Assembly: GCA_913060695.1 (NCBI GenBank)
Contig: CAJXUA010000003.1
Span: forward strand, 186,001 to 250,000
DNA from: an uncultured Gammaproteobacteria bacterium
GTDB taxonomy: Bacteria > Pseudomonadota > Gammaproteobacteria > Pseudomonadales > Pseudohongiellaceae
DNA length: 64,000 nucleotides
Direction: 5' to 3'
Shown: piece by piece, positions 8,736-18,452 of the stretch
Layout of the letters: every line of letters starts with the position of its first letter
How positions within the stretch are numbered: the stretch's first letter is position 1
The notes under the pieces: generated by a model
Told to the model about the DNA's origin: nothing
The model's input: the letters and a program-made list of their open reading frames with translations, nothing else
Database searches by the model: none
Position numbers and translations under genes: made by a program

Positions 8736-9555
8736 GCCTGTTCACCCTCCTTTAATCGATATCGGCGCGAATCTTGGTCACGAGTCTTTTGCTCACGACT
8801 TCGACGCCGTCATCGAACGCGCTCAGAACGCGGGCATCCAACATCTACTCGTTACCGGAACCACCGCAAGTGCTTCTCAACATGCTGTGGAGATTGCGCA
8901 GCGCATGCCTAGTCTTCTGTCTGCTACTGCCGGCATGCATCCTCACGAGGCTCAGCATTGTGATGAAGAGGCCTTCGCGCAGATAAGCGAACTCGCCCAC
9001 CTAGCCATCGTACGCGCTATTGGTGAGACAGGGCTCGACTTCAATCGGGACTACTCTCCACGCGACATACAAGAGCGCGTGTTCGCCCAACATCTCGCGC
9101 TAGCATGCGAGATAGACAAGCCAGTGTTCCTCCATCAGCGCGATGCTCACACACGCTTCCTACCTATACTGAAAGAGTATCGCGACGCACTGCATAGTCA
9201 CGGCGTCGTGCACTGCTTTACCGGTGAGCGACACGAGCTATACGACTATCTCGATCTCGATATGTATATTGGGATTACGGGATGGGTGTGCGACGAGCGC
9301 CGCGGGCATCATATCTTGGAGTTTCTAAAAGACATTCCGCAAGAGCGTTTACTCTTAGAAACCGATGCGCCCTATTTGCTGCCACGCTCGATAAGGCCGC
9401 GGCCGAAGAGTCGCCGCAATGAGCCTCATTATCTTACCGAGGTTCTGCGCACAGTTGCAGAGGCAGTGGGACGTAGCCCCTTGGAGGTGGCCGAGCAAAC
9501 TAGCGCCAATGCCCGACGCCTGTTTCAGCTGCCGAGCGCCGCGACTATAAACTGA
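8728..9555 (+). CDS. TatD-family metal-dependent hydrolase
   Basis: About 275 residues, TIM-barrel amidohydrolase fold. Family signs are DIGANL at the N-terminus (the TatD variant of the first metal motif), GMHPHEA, GETGLDFNRDYS, FLHQRDAH, HCFTGE and ETDAPYL, which supply the metal ligands. Members are 3'-5' DNA exonucleases or act in DNA repair and quality control; the exact paralogue (TatD, YcfH or YjjV) is not settled, but the YFNR-like stretch and PRSIRPRPKSRRNEP fit TatD itself. The ATG at 8728 overlaps the preceding stop (ATGCTTGA), implying translational coupling to the EAL-HDOD gene. The 3' end overlaps the convergent glutaredoxin-like gene by 31 bases. Confidence 0.9.
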   Translation: MLEPVHPPLIDIGANLGHESFAHDFDAVIERAQNAGIQHLLVTGTTASASQHAVEIAQRMPSLLSATAGMHPHEAQHCDEEAFAQISELAHLAIVRAIGETGLDFNRDYSPRDIQERVFAQHLALACEIDKPVFLHQRDAHTRFLPILKEYRDALHSHGVVHCFTGERHELYDYLDLDMYIGITGWVCDERRGHHILEFLKDIPQERLLLETDAPYLLPRSIRPRPKSRRNEPHYLTEVLRTVAEAVGRSPLEVAEQTSANARRLFQLPSAATIN

Positions 9556-9794
9556 TAGGCTTGCGCCTGATCGAAGGGCCAGCCTAGGTCCTGTGTTGAA
9601 CCCTCCAGCTGGATCACGGGAATGCGTAGGCCATAGGCCTCTACCAGCGCCTCGGATTCACTAATCTCCTGCTCGCGCATAGTGATGCTCTGCCCCCCTT
9701 CTTGCTGAAGATAAGCGAGTACTGGCGCGAGCAAGGCTTGCGCATCCTCACAAAGATGACAGCCCGAAGTTGTGTAGAGGATTAGTGTGCTCAT
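9525..9794 (-). CDS. Glutaredoxin-like thiol-disulfide protein
   Basis: 89 residues with a thioredoxin-fold pattern: strand TLILYTTS, then the active-site pair Cys12-His-Leu-Cys15, and the cis-proline in RIPVIQL. It matches the short glutaredoxin-like family (PF05768 type). It presumably reduces disulfides in the cytoplasm; its partner is unknown. Its ATG overlaps the pyrD stop by four bases (ATGA), so it is read from the pyrD message. The 3' end runs 31 bases into the convergent TatD-family gene. Confidence 0.85.
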   Translation of the reverse strand: MSTLILYTTSGCHLCEDAQALLAPVLAYLQQEGGQSITMREQEISESEALVEAYGLRIPVIQLEGSTQDLGWPFDQAQAYQFIVAALGS

Positions 9795-10813
9795 GCTTTG
9801 CCATCTGCTATCGCGAGTGCTGCCTCGCGAATCAACTCCGGCCCGCGATAGATAAATCCACTATAGATCTGCACAAGGCTCGCCCCTGCCGCAATCTTCG
9901 CCGCCGCGTCCGCTCCACGCATGATGCCGCCAACGCCTATAATCGGCAGCTTGCCTTGCAATGCTTTGCTCAACACAGCAATCACATGGGCAGATTTGTC
10001 GGTCAATGGCGCACCACTGAGACCACCGGCCTCATCTTTGAACCTACTATCCTGTACCGCAGAGCGCTCTAGAGTTGTATTCGTGGCGATTACGGCGTCG
10101 ATCTCATTGTCGATGAGAGCTTCGGCGATAAGACCAATCTCCGCATCGCTGAGGTCTGGTGCTATTTTCACGGCAAGTGGCACCTTTTTATCGTGTAGTG
10201 CCGTGAGAGTAGCCTGCTCGCTCTTGAGCAGAACTAGCAGACGACGCAGCTCTTCGCCAAACTGAAGTGTGCGCAGCCCCGGAGTGTTGGGCGAGGAGAG
10301 ATTCACGACAATATAGCTCGCCGCCGCATAGCACTTGCGCATGCACAGCAGATAGTCATCCGCTGCACGCTCTACAGGCGTGTCGAAATTCTTGCCGATA
10401 TTAATGCCTAACACACCTTTATAGGAGCTCTTGGCGATCTGCGCTAATGCGTGATCGATACCCTTATTATTGAAGCCCATGCGATTGATGATGGCACTCT
10501 GCGCTTGTAACCGGAACATCCGCGGTTTCGGATTACCCGGCTGCGGGCGCGGAGTCAGTGTGCCCACCTCTATAAAGCCGAAGCCCAAGGCAGCAAGAGC
10601 GTCTATGTGATCGGCGTTCTTATCCAGACCTGCGGCGAGCCCAACGGGATTGGGAAACTCGATCCCCATGACCGTCGTCGGCGCAGCTGGCACCTCGCTG
10701 CGCACTAAGGAGATCAAACCAGTACGATGACTGATGTCGAGTAGTGGCAGTGTAATGTTATGGGAGGCCTCTGCCGGTAGGCAGAACAATGCTTTCTTAA
10801 TCAAACTATACAA
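9791..10813 (-). CDS. pyrD: Dihydroorotate dehydrogenase (quinone), class 2
   Basis: 340 residues. It oxidises dihydroorotate to orotate in pyrimidine synthesis and passes electrons to quinone at the inner membrane. The class 2 helical N-terminal extension (about residues 1-45) is present, followed by the FMN barrel: [32 protein letters not shown]. The catalytic base is Ser174 in [11 protein letters not shown]. It overlaps the upstream DUF2835 gene by 8 bases and the downstream glutaredoxin-like gene by 4, so the three form a tight operon. Confidence 0.97.
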   Translation of the reverse strand: MYSLIKKALFCLPAEASHNITLPLLDISHRTGLISLVRSEVPAAPTTVMGIEFPNPVGLAAGLDKNADHIDALAALGFGFIEVGTLTPRPQPGNPKPRMFRLQAQSAIINRMGFNNKGIDHALAQIAKSSYKGVLGINIGKNFDTPVERAADDYLLCMRKCYAAASYIVVNLSSPNTPGLRTLQFGEELRRLLVLLKSEQATLTALHDKKVPLAVKIAPDLSDAEIGLIAEALIDNEIDAVIATNTTLERSAVQDSRFKDEAGGLSGAPLTDKSAHVIAVLSKALQGKLPIIGVGGIMRGADAAAKIAAGASLVQIYSGFIYRGPELIREAALAIADGKA

Positions 10814-11027
10814 TTTTGCTTATCGCCTTGAATTTATTGGCGTCATCGAATTCGATGACGAAGGTGCCTTGGACACCTTGATGACTTAAGAACTTCTGAA
10901 GGATCTTGCCGGGGAAACGCACACGCAAGCCTTCACGAGATACCGCTTGCACATCTTTGACTACTCCGCTGTACAATGCCTCGTAACGGTCAGCCGGAAT
11001 AGAGATATCGAAAGTTAGTTTCTTCAT
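10806..11027 (-). CDS. DUF2835 family small protein
   Basis: 73 residues, no signal peptide or membrane segment. The pattern of beta strands around [14 protein letters not shown], a [10 protein letters not shown] turn and FVIEFDD matches the DUF2835 family of gammaproteobacteria, whose function is unknown; the shape faintly recalls PilZ-like barrels but no c-di-GMP motif is seen. It is the first gene of the pyrD operon, overlapping pyrD by 8 bases. Confidence 0.8.
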   Translation of the reverse strand: MKKLTFDISIPADRYEALYSGVVKDVQAVSREGLRVRFPGKILQKFLSHQGVQGTFVIEFDDANKFKAISKIV

Positions 11028-11257
11028 CGCAATGTCTCAACCATTGTTCTACGCTCACAGCACTCACAAAGTAAGGCTTAGCATTATAAGGGATTAAACT
11101 GAATCAGTCGCGTCTACGCTACGGCGTAAGGCGAGTGAGCTTACGTGCCACACACTGCGACAAATCCTCCCTAGACATCGTATTCAAAACGGTTACAATC
11201 CTTGGCTTTCGCCCTAAAAGATCAAGCATTTAACTAAGAAGAGACAGAGAAAAAATT

Positions 11258-12217
11258 ATGAGTCACCACGGCATTATTACTGAACTCAAAGACTGGCTTT
11301 CTGAGCAGATTATAGGGCAAGAGCGTCTAGTAGATCGCTTGCTTATCGCACTTCTAGCAGACGGTCACTTACTCGTCGAAGGGGCCCCTGGCCTCGCTAA
11401 AACTAAAGCTATCAAAGACTTATCGCGCGCCATCGAGGGCGACTTCCACCGTATTCAATTCACCCCCGACCTGCTGCCGAGCGATATCACCGGCACCGAG
11501 ATTTTCCGTCCAGAAGACGGTTCTTTCCGCTTTCAGCCTGGTCCTATCTTTCATAACTTGGTACTTGCGGACGAGATCAACCGTGCCCCAGCCAAAGTTC
11601 AGTCGGCGCTTCTAGAGGCGATGGCGGAACATCAAGTCTCTGTTGGTCGTGAATCTTTCCAGTTGCCACCGCTGTTTTTGGTGATGGCTACACAGAACCC
11701 TATCGAGCAGGAAGGTACCTATCCACTGCCCGAAGCGCAGCTCGACCGTTTCTTGATGCATGTCGCGATTGGCTACCCCACTACTGAGGCGGAGCGCCGC
11801 ATTCTGCAACTAGTGCGCAACGAGGCGCAGAACAAAGTGCCTGCCGCTCCTAAAGTGGTAAGCCAAGAAGACCTATTCGCGGCCCGTCAGGAAATTCTGA
11901 CTATGCATATGGCCCCTGCGGTTGAGGAATATATTATTCAGCTGATCATGGCCACACGTAATCCTAGCGCCTACGGCGACGACCTCGCTTCTTGGCTCGA
12001 ATACGGCGCCAGCCCACGTGGCACGATCTCTCTAGATCGCTGCGCGCGCGCTCACGCCTGGATTCAGGGCAAAGATTTCGTAAGCCCAGACGATATTCAG
12101 GCCGTGTTCTTCGACGTGTTGCGTCATCGCATCCTTCTCAGTTTCGAGGCGGAAGCCAGCGGTGTGACTCCAGACAAGGTATTGACTACGATTCTCGAGC
12201 GCGTACCTGCTGCCTAA
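11258..12217 (+). CDS. MoxR-type AAA+ ATPase (first module)
   Basis: 319 residues. Walker A is GAPGLAKT (residues 42-49), Walker B LVLADEINR (near 100-108), followed by the MoxR signature AKVQSALLEAMAE and the sensor MATQNPIEQEGTYPLPEAQLDRF. MoxR ATPases act as chaperones that work with von Willebrand factor A (vWA) proteins, often at the envelope. It heads a plus-strand operon with DUF58, DUF4381, BatA, BatB/C and BatD genes; 77 bases separate it from the next. A 230-base gap upstream, divergent from the pyrD operon, must carry the promoter, but I found no clear element. The specific client is not known. Confidence 0.93.
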   Translation: MSHHGIITELKDWLSEQIIGQERLVDRLLIALLADGHLLVEGAPGLAKTKAIKDLSRAIEGDFHRIQFTPDLLPSDITGTEIFRPEDGSFRFQPGPIFHNLVLADEINRAPAKVQSALLEAMAEHQVSVGRESFQLPPLFLVMATQNPIEQEGTYPLPEAQLDRFLMHVAIGYPTTEAERRILQLVRNEAQNKVPAAPKVVSQEDLFAARQEILTMHMAPAVEEYIIQLIMATRNPSAYGDDLASWLEYGASPRGTISLDRCARAHAWIQGKDFVSPDDIQAVFFDVLRHRILLSFEAEASGVTPDKVLTTILERVPAA

Positions 12218-12294
12218 GCAGCTACGCTTTCTCGTGTCGTATTCGATCACACTTTGCGTCACTCACATACGCCAACAATTGAGTCTTAGCCCCT

Positions 12295-13275
12295 ATGACT
12301 ACACCCTTGCAGATTGATTCACTTCAACAGCTCTATCAGAGCAAAGGGGCCGTTATCACTCTGCAGCAGCTATTAGTTCAACGCTACGCTGCAAAGATTG
12401 TCGACTATGTGCCCATGAATCGCTCCATCGCAGGCATCTCTGGACTGCATCTGTCCAAGTTGCGTGGCCGCGGTATCGATTTCGAAGAATTCCGCCCCTA
12501 TCAGCAAGGCGACGATATTCGCACCATCGACTGGCGCGTAACAGCGCGCACCGGCAAGCCTTTCACAAAGGTCTTCCGCGAAGAGCGCGAGCGCCCGGTG
12601 ATCATTGCGGTAGATCAGTCCAGCAGCATGTACTTCGGCTCCCAGGTCGCGTTCAAGTCGGTAATCGCCGCGCAGGCCGCCGCTATATTCTGTTGGATGG
12701 CAATCGATAACGGCGACCGGGTTGGTGGCCTCGTATTCTCCGACTCAGACCACTCTCTAATCAGGCCCAAGCGCAGCAGGCGCTCTGCACTGCACCTACT
12801 CAATCAGATCCAAGGCTTCAATCAGCGCCTCGCCAACCATAAGCTTCGCGAAGCATCGGTGGATGAAGCGCAAACGAACCCATTTGGGCTGCGCCAGACC
12901 CTCGCGGATATCCGCCGCATCACCAAGCCGGGCAGCACGCTCTATATCATTAGTGATTTCAGCACCTTGGACGAAGTAGCGATGCAATATCTCAACCAGC
13001 TCTCGCGCCATAATAATGTAGTGTGTTGTTTCATCTACGACGCACTCGAAGAACATTTGCCAGTACCCGGTTACTACAGTATTACCGATGGTCATAGTAA
13101 GGGTACCCTGAACTCCTATAGCCAGAAGGCCCGCAAAGACTACGAAGCAAATTTCACGAAGCGCATGGAAACCTTGCAAGGCGACTTCTTAAAGTTGCAG
13201 ATTCCTTTCCTCAAATTGCGCACCAATCAATTAGTAGTAGAGCAAATTAGACAATGGACGGCACAGACCCTTTAA
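12295..13275 (+). CDS. DUF58 protein, vWA-like (first module)
   Basis: 326 residues, no membrane segment. It carries the DUF58 signature RPYQQGDDIRTIDW (near residues 75-90) and a degenerate vWA core beginning VIIAVDQSSSM, in which DxSxS is kept. DUF58 proteins are regular partners of MoxR ATPases; the paralogue in the second module differs by having N-terminal membrane segments. It overlaps the next gene by 22 bases, suggesting coupled translation. The role (adapter or assembly factor for envelope proteins) is inferred from context. Confidence 0.88.
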   Translation: MTTPLQIDSLQQLYQSKGAVITLQQLLVQRYAAKIVDYVPMNRSIAGISGLHLSKLRGRGIDFEEFRPYQQGDDIRTIDWRVTARTGKPFTKVFREERERPVIIAVDQSSSMYFGSQVAFKSVIAAQAAAIFCWMAIDNGDRVGGLVFSDSDHSLIRPKRSRRSALHLLNQIQGFNQRLANHKLREASVDEAQTNPFGLRQTLADIRRITKPGSTLYIISDFSTLDEVAMQYLNQLSRHNNVVCCFIYDALEEHLPVPGYYSITDGHSKGTLNSYSQKARKDYEANFTKRMETLQGDFLKLQIPFLKLRTNQLVVEQIRQWTAQTL

Positions 13276-13820
13276 GCCAGTTGGCCGATATACATCTCCC
13301 AGAGCCCGTAGGCTTCTGGCCGCCCGCGCCTGGGTGGTGGATATTATTGATCATCCTCTGCGCGCTAATTTATTTTGTCAGCAAGCGCCTGATTGCGTCT
13401 TGGCGGCTGCGCCGTAGCTGTAGTTTCGCGATTCGTGAGCTCGATAAGTGCCTCAACCACTACCAGGAGGCGGTTAAGAGCCTGCCTGCCGATCAAACCG
13501 ACGCAGCGAAGTTAGACTTCGTGAACGAACTAAACGCCGTATTGCGCCGAGTTGCTCTCAAGCACTTCCCCCAGGAACCGCTTGCGAGTCTAAGCGGGCC
13601 AGACTGGATCGCTTTTCTGCGCAGCCACGGCAACGCCTCTTTGCTAGATGATAAGCTTGCGAGTACCCTAAGTCAGGGGCGTTTCGCGAAGCAATGGGAG
13701 GTCGACGATCAGGGCCTCTACCGCATGGCGCATCAATGGATAAGCAGCCTCTATTTGGCTAAAATCGCCGCGAAAACCAAATCCACCGACCCAATAACAC
13801 CGGTTTCTAAGCATGCTTGA
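13254..13820 (+). CDS. DUF4381 membrane protein
   Basis: 188 residues. The N-terminus LADIHLPEPVGFWPPAPGWW is the family signature, followed directly by one membrane helix (about residues 27-45) and a basic, then helical cytoplasmic-type region. Function unknown. It is found in MoxR–vWA operons, where it may anchor the complex to the inner membrane. It overlaps the DUF58 gene by 22 bases and BatA by 8. Confidence 0.85.
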   Translation: MDGTDPLSQLADIHLPEPVGFWPPAPGWWILLIILCALIYFVSKRLIASWRLRRSCSFAIRELDKCLNHYQEAVKSLPADQTDAAKLDFVNELNAVLRRVALKHFPQEPLASLSGPDWIAFLRSHGNASLLDDKLASTLSQGRFAKQWEVDDQGLYRMAHQWISSLYLAKIAAKTKSTDPITPVSKHA

Positions 13821-14874
13821 GTTTACTTGGCCGTGGGCCTTTGCCGCCCTTCCTGTCCCCTTGCTGGTGTATCTCTTTTTCTCGAGAGCGGCGCGCCAAG
13901 ACGCGGCCTTGTATGTCCCTTTTTATCAACGCCTTTCGCAGTTGCAGACCGATTCATCTCGGGTTGATACCAATCGCCTGCTGCGCTGGCTATGCTGCAT
14001 CCTCATCTGGTTAGCGATGGTCCTAGCGGCCAGCCGCCCGCAGTGGGTAGGCGAGGCAATCCAGCTACCCTCCTCCGGTCGAGACCTGATGCTCGCCGTC
14101 GATATCTCCGGCAGTATGGAAGCGCGAGATATGGTCATCAATAACGTCCAGTTATCACGTTTCGAAGTCATGAAAGTGGTGGTGAGTGATTTCGCCGAAC
14201 GCCGCGAAGGCGACCGCCTTGGCCTGATTCTGTTTGCGGCACACGCCTATATACAGACCCCCCTTACATTCGACCGTAATACCGTCGCAAAGCTAATCTC
14301 CGAGCTCGAGATCGGCATGATAGAAGAGTCTGCCACCGCTATTGGCGACGCCATCGGGCTCGCAGTCAAGCATCTGCGCGAACGCCCCGCGAATAGCCGC
14401 GTGCTAGTGCTACTAACAGACGGCGTGAACAATGCCGGTGCCATATCACCGCTTCAAGCTGGGCAATTGGCGCAGACTGAAGATATTAAGATATACACCA
14501 TCGGCATGGGGGCAGACTCCTTAGTGCAACGCTCCTTCCAAGGCTCGCGCTCTATCAACCCCTCCGCGGAACTGGACGAGGAGAATCTAACCGCGATCGC
14601 AGAGGCCACCGGTGGCCGCTATTTCCGCGCCCGTAATGTAGAAGACTTGGTCGATATTTACGCCGAACTCGACACTCTCGAGACCATCGAGCAGGATGAG
14701 CAGACCTTCCGCCCCATCAATGTCTTGTTTTACTGGCCACTTGGCTTTGCCCTCGTATTGAGCTTCCTGCTGACCCTACTGAGTGTGCCTTGGGGCGCAT
14801 TCTTTACCCGCTCTCCCGCAAAGCCAGCAGAGTCCTCCATTAGCGAGGCGAGTGCCGCTGGAGGTCAGAGATGA
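13813..14874 (+). CDS. BatA-like vWA membrane protein
   Basis: 353 residues. Hydrophobic segments lie at about 7-23, 58-80 and 305-325, enclosing a vWA domain with an intact MIDAS motif: Asp97, Ser99 and Ser101 in DISGSM, a second acidic site in LLTDGVNN. The family (aerotolerance operon BatA) sits in the inner membrane with the vWA domain facing the periplasm. Translation is likely coupled to both neighbours (8-base overlap before, 4-base after). The metal site suggests ligand binding regulated by the MoxR ATPase; this is inference. Confidence 0.9.
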   Translation: MLEFTWPWAFAALPVPLLVYLFFSRAARQDAALYVPFYQRLSQLQTDSSRVDTNRLLRWLCCILIWLAMVLAASRPQWVGEAIQLPSSGRDLMLAVDISGSMEARDMVINNVQLSRFEVMKVVVSDFAERREGDRLGLILFAAHAYIQTPLTFDRNTVAKLISELEIGMIEESATAIGDAIGLAVKHLRERPANSRVLVLLTDGVNNAGAISPLQAGQLAQTEDIKIYTIGMGADSLVQRSFQGSRSINPSAELDEENLTAIAEATGGRYFRARNVEDLVDIYAELDTLETIEQDEQTFRPINVLFYWPLGFALVLSFLLTLLSVPWGAFFTRSPAKPAESSISEASAAGGQR

Positions 14875-16682
14875 ACGACGCGACGCTCATGACGACCATC
14901 GTCACGAATTTCCATTTCCTGCGCCCTCTATGGCTTTTGGCTATTATTCCAGCGGTGCTGTTTGTTTCCGTGCTATGGCGCATGAATGAGAAATCCAGCG
15001 CGTGGGACCAGGCCATCGATCACGACCTGTTACCCTTCCTCTTGGATAGCACTAAGAGTGTGGCCGAGCGCACGCCATTACTCATACTGCTCACTCTCTG
15101 GCTCGTCTCTGCCGTTGCACTAGCGGGACCGGTTTGGGAGAAGATTCCACAGCCCGTGCAATCTCGTCAGGATGCCTTGGTCATCGTTTACGACCAGTCC
15201 CTGTCCATGTATGCCACCGACTATGACCCGAACCGACAAGTCGTCAGCAAGCGCAAGGTGCTCGATGTCCTAGACCGTCGCACCGAGGGTCAAACAGGCT
15301 TGGTGGTCTATGCCGGCGATGCCCACGCGGTAACGCCTCTGACCGAGGATTCGGTGACAATCAAATCGCTAGTGCCCTCGATCAACCCCAATATGATGCC
15401 CGCGTTCGGGAGCAACACGCTCGCCGCAATCGAGACGGCTAAGGAGCTATTTGCCGACGCTGGCGCCCTCTCCGGCACCATATTTCTAGTCACTGACGGC
15501 ATTGAGCGCAGAGACTTCGGCGCAATTGCCAACCTATTGTCAAATACCGGCTTCCGCCTTGCCATACTCGGGGTGGGTACAGCACAAGGCGCACCTATTC
15601 CTGCCTCTGGCGGCGACTTTCTCCGCCAGGCCAGCGGCCAGATCGTAACCCCGATCCTGGACAGTGGCGCTCTTGAGGACCTCTCGGACATGGTCAATGG
15701 ACGCTATAGCGATATGCAGATCTCCGGGGCAGATCTGGACTATCTATTGGACGAAGACGCCTTCTTGGATCAAGACGAACTGAGCGACGCCGATGAGAAC
15801 TTCGATATTTGGCATGAGGTGGGGCCATGGCTATTGCTGCTCGCCCTTCCCCTTAGTGCCATGATGTTCCGCCGCGGCTGGATACTCACGATCACCTTAA
15901 TGCTTGGTGGCGTCAGCCTACTGACTCCTACTGCTCCAGTACAAGCGGCCGAATGGGATGACTTGTGGAAAACCAAGAATCAGCAAGGCGCCGAGGCCTT
16001 CGATGACGAAGATCCTATCGCTGCAGCCGGTCTATTTAGAGACCCAAATTGGAGGGGCGCTGCCGCCTATAAAGCGGGCGACTTTGCAGGAGCCATTCAA
16101 GCTTATAGTATAAATCCTGGCGAAGACCCAGATGCTCATTACAATCTTGGTAACGCCCTTGCGATGTCCCAGGCCTTCGAACAGGCCATCGCCGCTTATA
16201 ACGTCGCGATTGCCCTGCAGCCCGACCACGAAGACGCAATCCACAACCGCGATATCGTGCAGGAATTGCTAGAGGAACAGCAGCAGGAGCAAGAAGAACA
16301 GGAACAAGAGGAAGGCGACCAAGCGCAAGAGCAGGAAGAGTCTGACGAAGAATCCGAGGAAGGCGACACTAGCGAAGAAGAACAGGAACAAGAGCAAGGC
16401 GAGCAAGAGCCTAGCGAAGAAGAAAACGAAGAAGAGATGGAGCAGGACGAATCTGATCAGCAAGAAGGCTCCGAGCAGGAACAGAACGAGGAAGAGCAGT
16501 CCGGCGAAACGCCTAATCAAAGCAACGCCGAACAAGAAAGCCAAGAATCCTTAGAGCAGTGGCTGCGCCGCATCGACGATGATCCGGGCGAATTGCTACA
16601 GCGCAAGTTCCAGTTCGAGTATCGACGTCGACAGCTGGAAAATCGTAATAACTCTCAGCCCACGGAAACGCAAATATGGTAA
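14871..16682 (+). CDS. BatB/BatC fusion: vWA plus TPR protein with acidic tail
   Basis: 603 residues. Order: membrane segments near 20-36 and 68-86, a vWA domain with DxSxS at Asp108-Ser110-Ser112, further membrane helices near residues 315-355, then TPR repeats (about 385-465; AHYNLGNALAMSQAFEQAIAAY is TPR-like), and a Glu/Gln-rich tail of about 100 residues before a basic end. In Bacteroides BatB and BatC are separate; a fused vWA-TPR form is common in proteobacteria. The acidic tail is low complexity and probably disordered. It overlaps BatA by 4 bases and BatD by 7. Confidence 0.88.
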   Translation: MNDATLMTTIVTNFHFLRPLWLLAIIPAVLFVSVLWRMNEKSSAWDQAIDHDLLPFLLDSTKSVAERTPLLILLTLWLVSAVALAGPVWEKIPQPVQSRQDALVIVYDQSLSMYATDYDPNRQVVSKRKVLDVLDRRTEGQTGLVVYAGDAHAVTPLTEDSVTIKSLVPSINPNMMPAFGSNTLAAIETAKELFADAGALSGTIFLVTDGIERRDFGAIANLLSNTGFRLAILGVGTAQGAPIPASGGDFLRQASGQIVTPILDSGALEDLSDMVNGRYSDMQISGADLDYLLDEDAFLDQDELSDADENFDIWHEVGPWLLLLALPLSAMMFRRGWILTITLMLGGVSLLTPTAPVQAAEWDDLWKTKNQQGAEAFDDEDPIAAAGLFRDPNWRGAAAYKAGDFAGAIQAYSINPGEDPDAHYNLGNALAMSQAFEQAIAAYNVAIALQPDHEDAIHNRDIVQELLEEQQQEQEEQEQEEGDQAQEQEESDEESEEGDTSEEEQEQEQGEQEPSEEENEEEMEQDESDQQEGSEQEQNEEEQSGETPNQSNAEQESQESLEQWLRRIDDDPGELLQRKFQFEYRRRQLENRNNSQPTETQIW

Positions 16683-18448
16683 ATCTGTTGGCATGCCTCC
16701 TTACGGTGGCTCTTACATTATTCTCATCCTTCACCCATGCGCAGCCGGTCACGGCAACGCTAGATAGGACGCAGATCGTGCGTGGCGAAACTGTCACCCT
16801 CACGATTCGTGTGGAAGGCCAGCAAGGCGGCGTACAAATGGACCTCTCTCCACTCGAGGCGAGCTTCCAGGTTGTTGCCACGCGCACGTCTAGCCAGATG
16901 CGCAGCATCAATAATTCCATGGAAGCTTGGATCGACTATAACCTGACCCTCTTCCCGCTGCATGAAGGCGACATCGATATTCCTCCCCTACTAGTCGCAG
17001 GCGAGTACACCCAGCAATTAGCCATACACGTAGACCCGAAAACGGAGACCACTATCGCTGGGCAAGACCTCTTCATGGAGGCGCTGATAAACAAAGACAG
17101 TATCTATGTCCAAGAGCAGTTGCTCTTTACCATACGTCTCTATTACACCATCAACGGCATTCGCAATCCGATCTTCACGGAACTCGAGATGCCAGACACC
17201 GTTATCCAGATGATCGGCACGCCAAATCAATACGAGAAGCTGGTCGATGGCGTGCGCTACGGCGTCTACGAAAAGCAATATGCCCTGTTCCCACAGCGCA
17301 GCGGCACTCTAACGATTCCCGACATCATGTTCCGCGGCGAAGTCACGGACGGCTCCAGTAATTATGTGTTCCGTAATCTTAATACTCGCACTATCACCTC
17401 TTATGCAGAGGGATATTCGATCGATGTAAAGGAGAAGCCAGCAGATTATCCGGCCGATGCCGTGTGGTTGCCCGCGAGCAACATCTCGATTCGCGAGACC
17501 TGGGACAATGACTTCAGCAACGTACGTGTCGGTGATGCGTTAACACGCACCATCGAGTTCGAGGCCAATGGTCTCGACGGCGCTGCATTGCCACCTATTA
17601 CCTTCCCTGCCATCGCTTCTGTGAACACCTATCCAGAGCCACCGGAGATCAGTCGCTCCTATGTAGGCGGCAATATCGTAGGCGAGCGTATTCAACAGAA
17701 CTCCATGGTCGTGACCGAGGTCGGTACTATTCGCGTACCTGGTGTCACACTGCCATGGTTTGATATCGACACCGAAGAGGTGAAATACGCCACTATCGAA
17801 GATACTGCAGTTCGTGTCGGCCCTGTGCGCACAACGAGTCAGGACGAGCCTATGTCACTTGGCGGTTCGTCCTTGGATGACTCCACTGGCGATTCCCCAC
17901 AGAGCGCTAATGCACTACCCGAGACTCCTTTAGTTAGCGGTACTCAAACACCTCTCTGGGTTCTTGTACTCGCCGCAGCGTTAACTGCGCTGTTATTGGC
18001 ATTCACCGTGCACACCGTGAACCGTCGTCGCAGCGAGACAGAGCGCGTCAATAAGGCAACGCCCGTAGGCGCGCCGATGTACCGCCAACAAATTGCACCT
18101 GAGTCCGAGAGCATTGCCTTTAAGGAGTTCGTGCAAGCTTGCTCGCAGAGTCATCTTCCAGCCTTACGCCTAGCGTTGATCGCTTGGGGACGACAGTATT
18201 TCGCAGATGCGGACCTGCACAATCTCGACGAGCTTGCACAGCGCACTGGCGACAAAGAGATCAAGGCTATTTGCATCAATATTCAACAAGCACTCTATGG
18301 TGAAAGCAGCCAAGATGCACAAAGTCTTCAGGGTGAGATTCAGCGCCTACAGGTGCTGATCACAGATCTGCGCACACAGCATAAATTGGCACAGACTAAG
18401 GCCGTCAAAGATCAGGATTACTCTCTGCCTCCGCTGTACAAGTCTTAA
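16676..18448 (+). CDS. BatD-like periplasmic protein
   Basis: 590 residues. A signal peptide (about 1-22, cut after THA) is followed by beta-rich domains typical of BatD (oxygen tolerance family PF13584), a single membrane helix near 427-446 and a cytoplasmic helical C-terminus. Starts such as RTQIVRGETVTLTIRV show the family's immunoglobulin-like repeats. It is the last Bat gene of the operon and overlaps BatB/C by 7 bases. Likely assembles with the two vWA proteins on the outer face of the inner membrane. Exact function unknown. Confidence 0.86.
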   Translation: MVNLLACLLTVALTLFSSFTHAQPVTATLDRTQIVRGETVTLTIRVEGQQGGVQMDLSPLEASFQVVATRTSSQMRSINNSMEAWIDYNLTLFPLHEGDIDIPPLLVAGEYTQQLAIHVDPKTETTIAGQDLFMEALINKDSIYVQEQLLFTIRLYYTINGIRNPIFTELEMPDTVIQMIGTPNQYEKLVDGVRYGVYEKQYALFPQRSGTLTIPDIMFRGEVTDGSSNYVFRNLNTRTITSYAEGYSIDVKEKPADYPADAVWLPASNISIRETWDNDFSNVRVGDALTRTIEFEANGLDGAALPPITFPAIASVNTYPEPPEISRSYVGGNIVGERIQQNSMVVTEVGTIRVPGVTLPWFDIDTEEVKYATIEDTAVRVGPVRTTSQDEPMSLGGSSLDDSTGDSPQSANALPETPLVSGTQTPLWVLVLAAALTALLLAFTVHTVNRRRSETERVNKATPVGAPMYRQQIAPESESIAFKEFVQACSQSHLPALRLALIAWGRQYFADADLHNLDELAQRTGDKEIKAICINIQQALYGESSQDAQSLQGEIQRLQVLITDLRTQHKLAQTKAVKDQDYSLPPLYKS

Positions 18449-18452
18449 AATC

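Noticed and set aside
16269-16544. A Phe/Leu-rich minus-strand frame resembling a membrane protein
   Set aside because: It is the antisense of the Glu/Gln-rich BatB tail, which forces hydrophobic codons.
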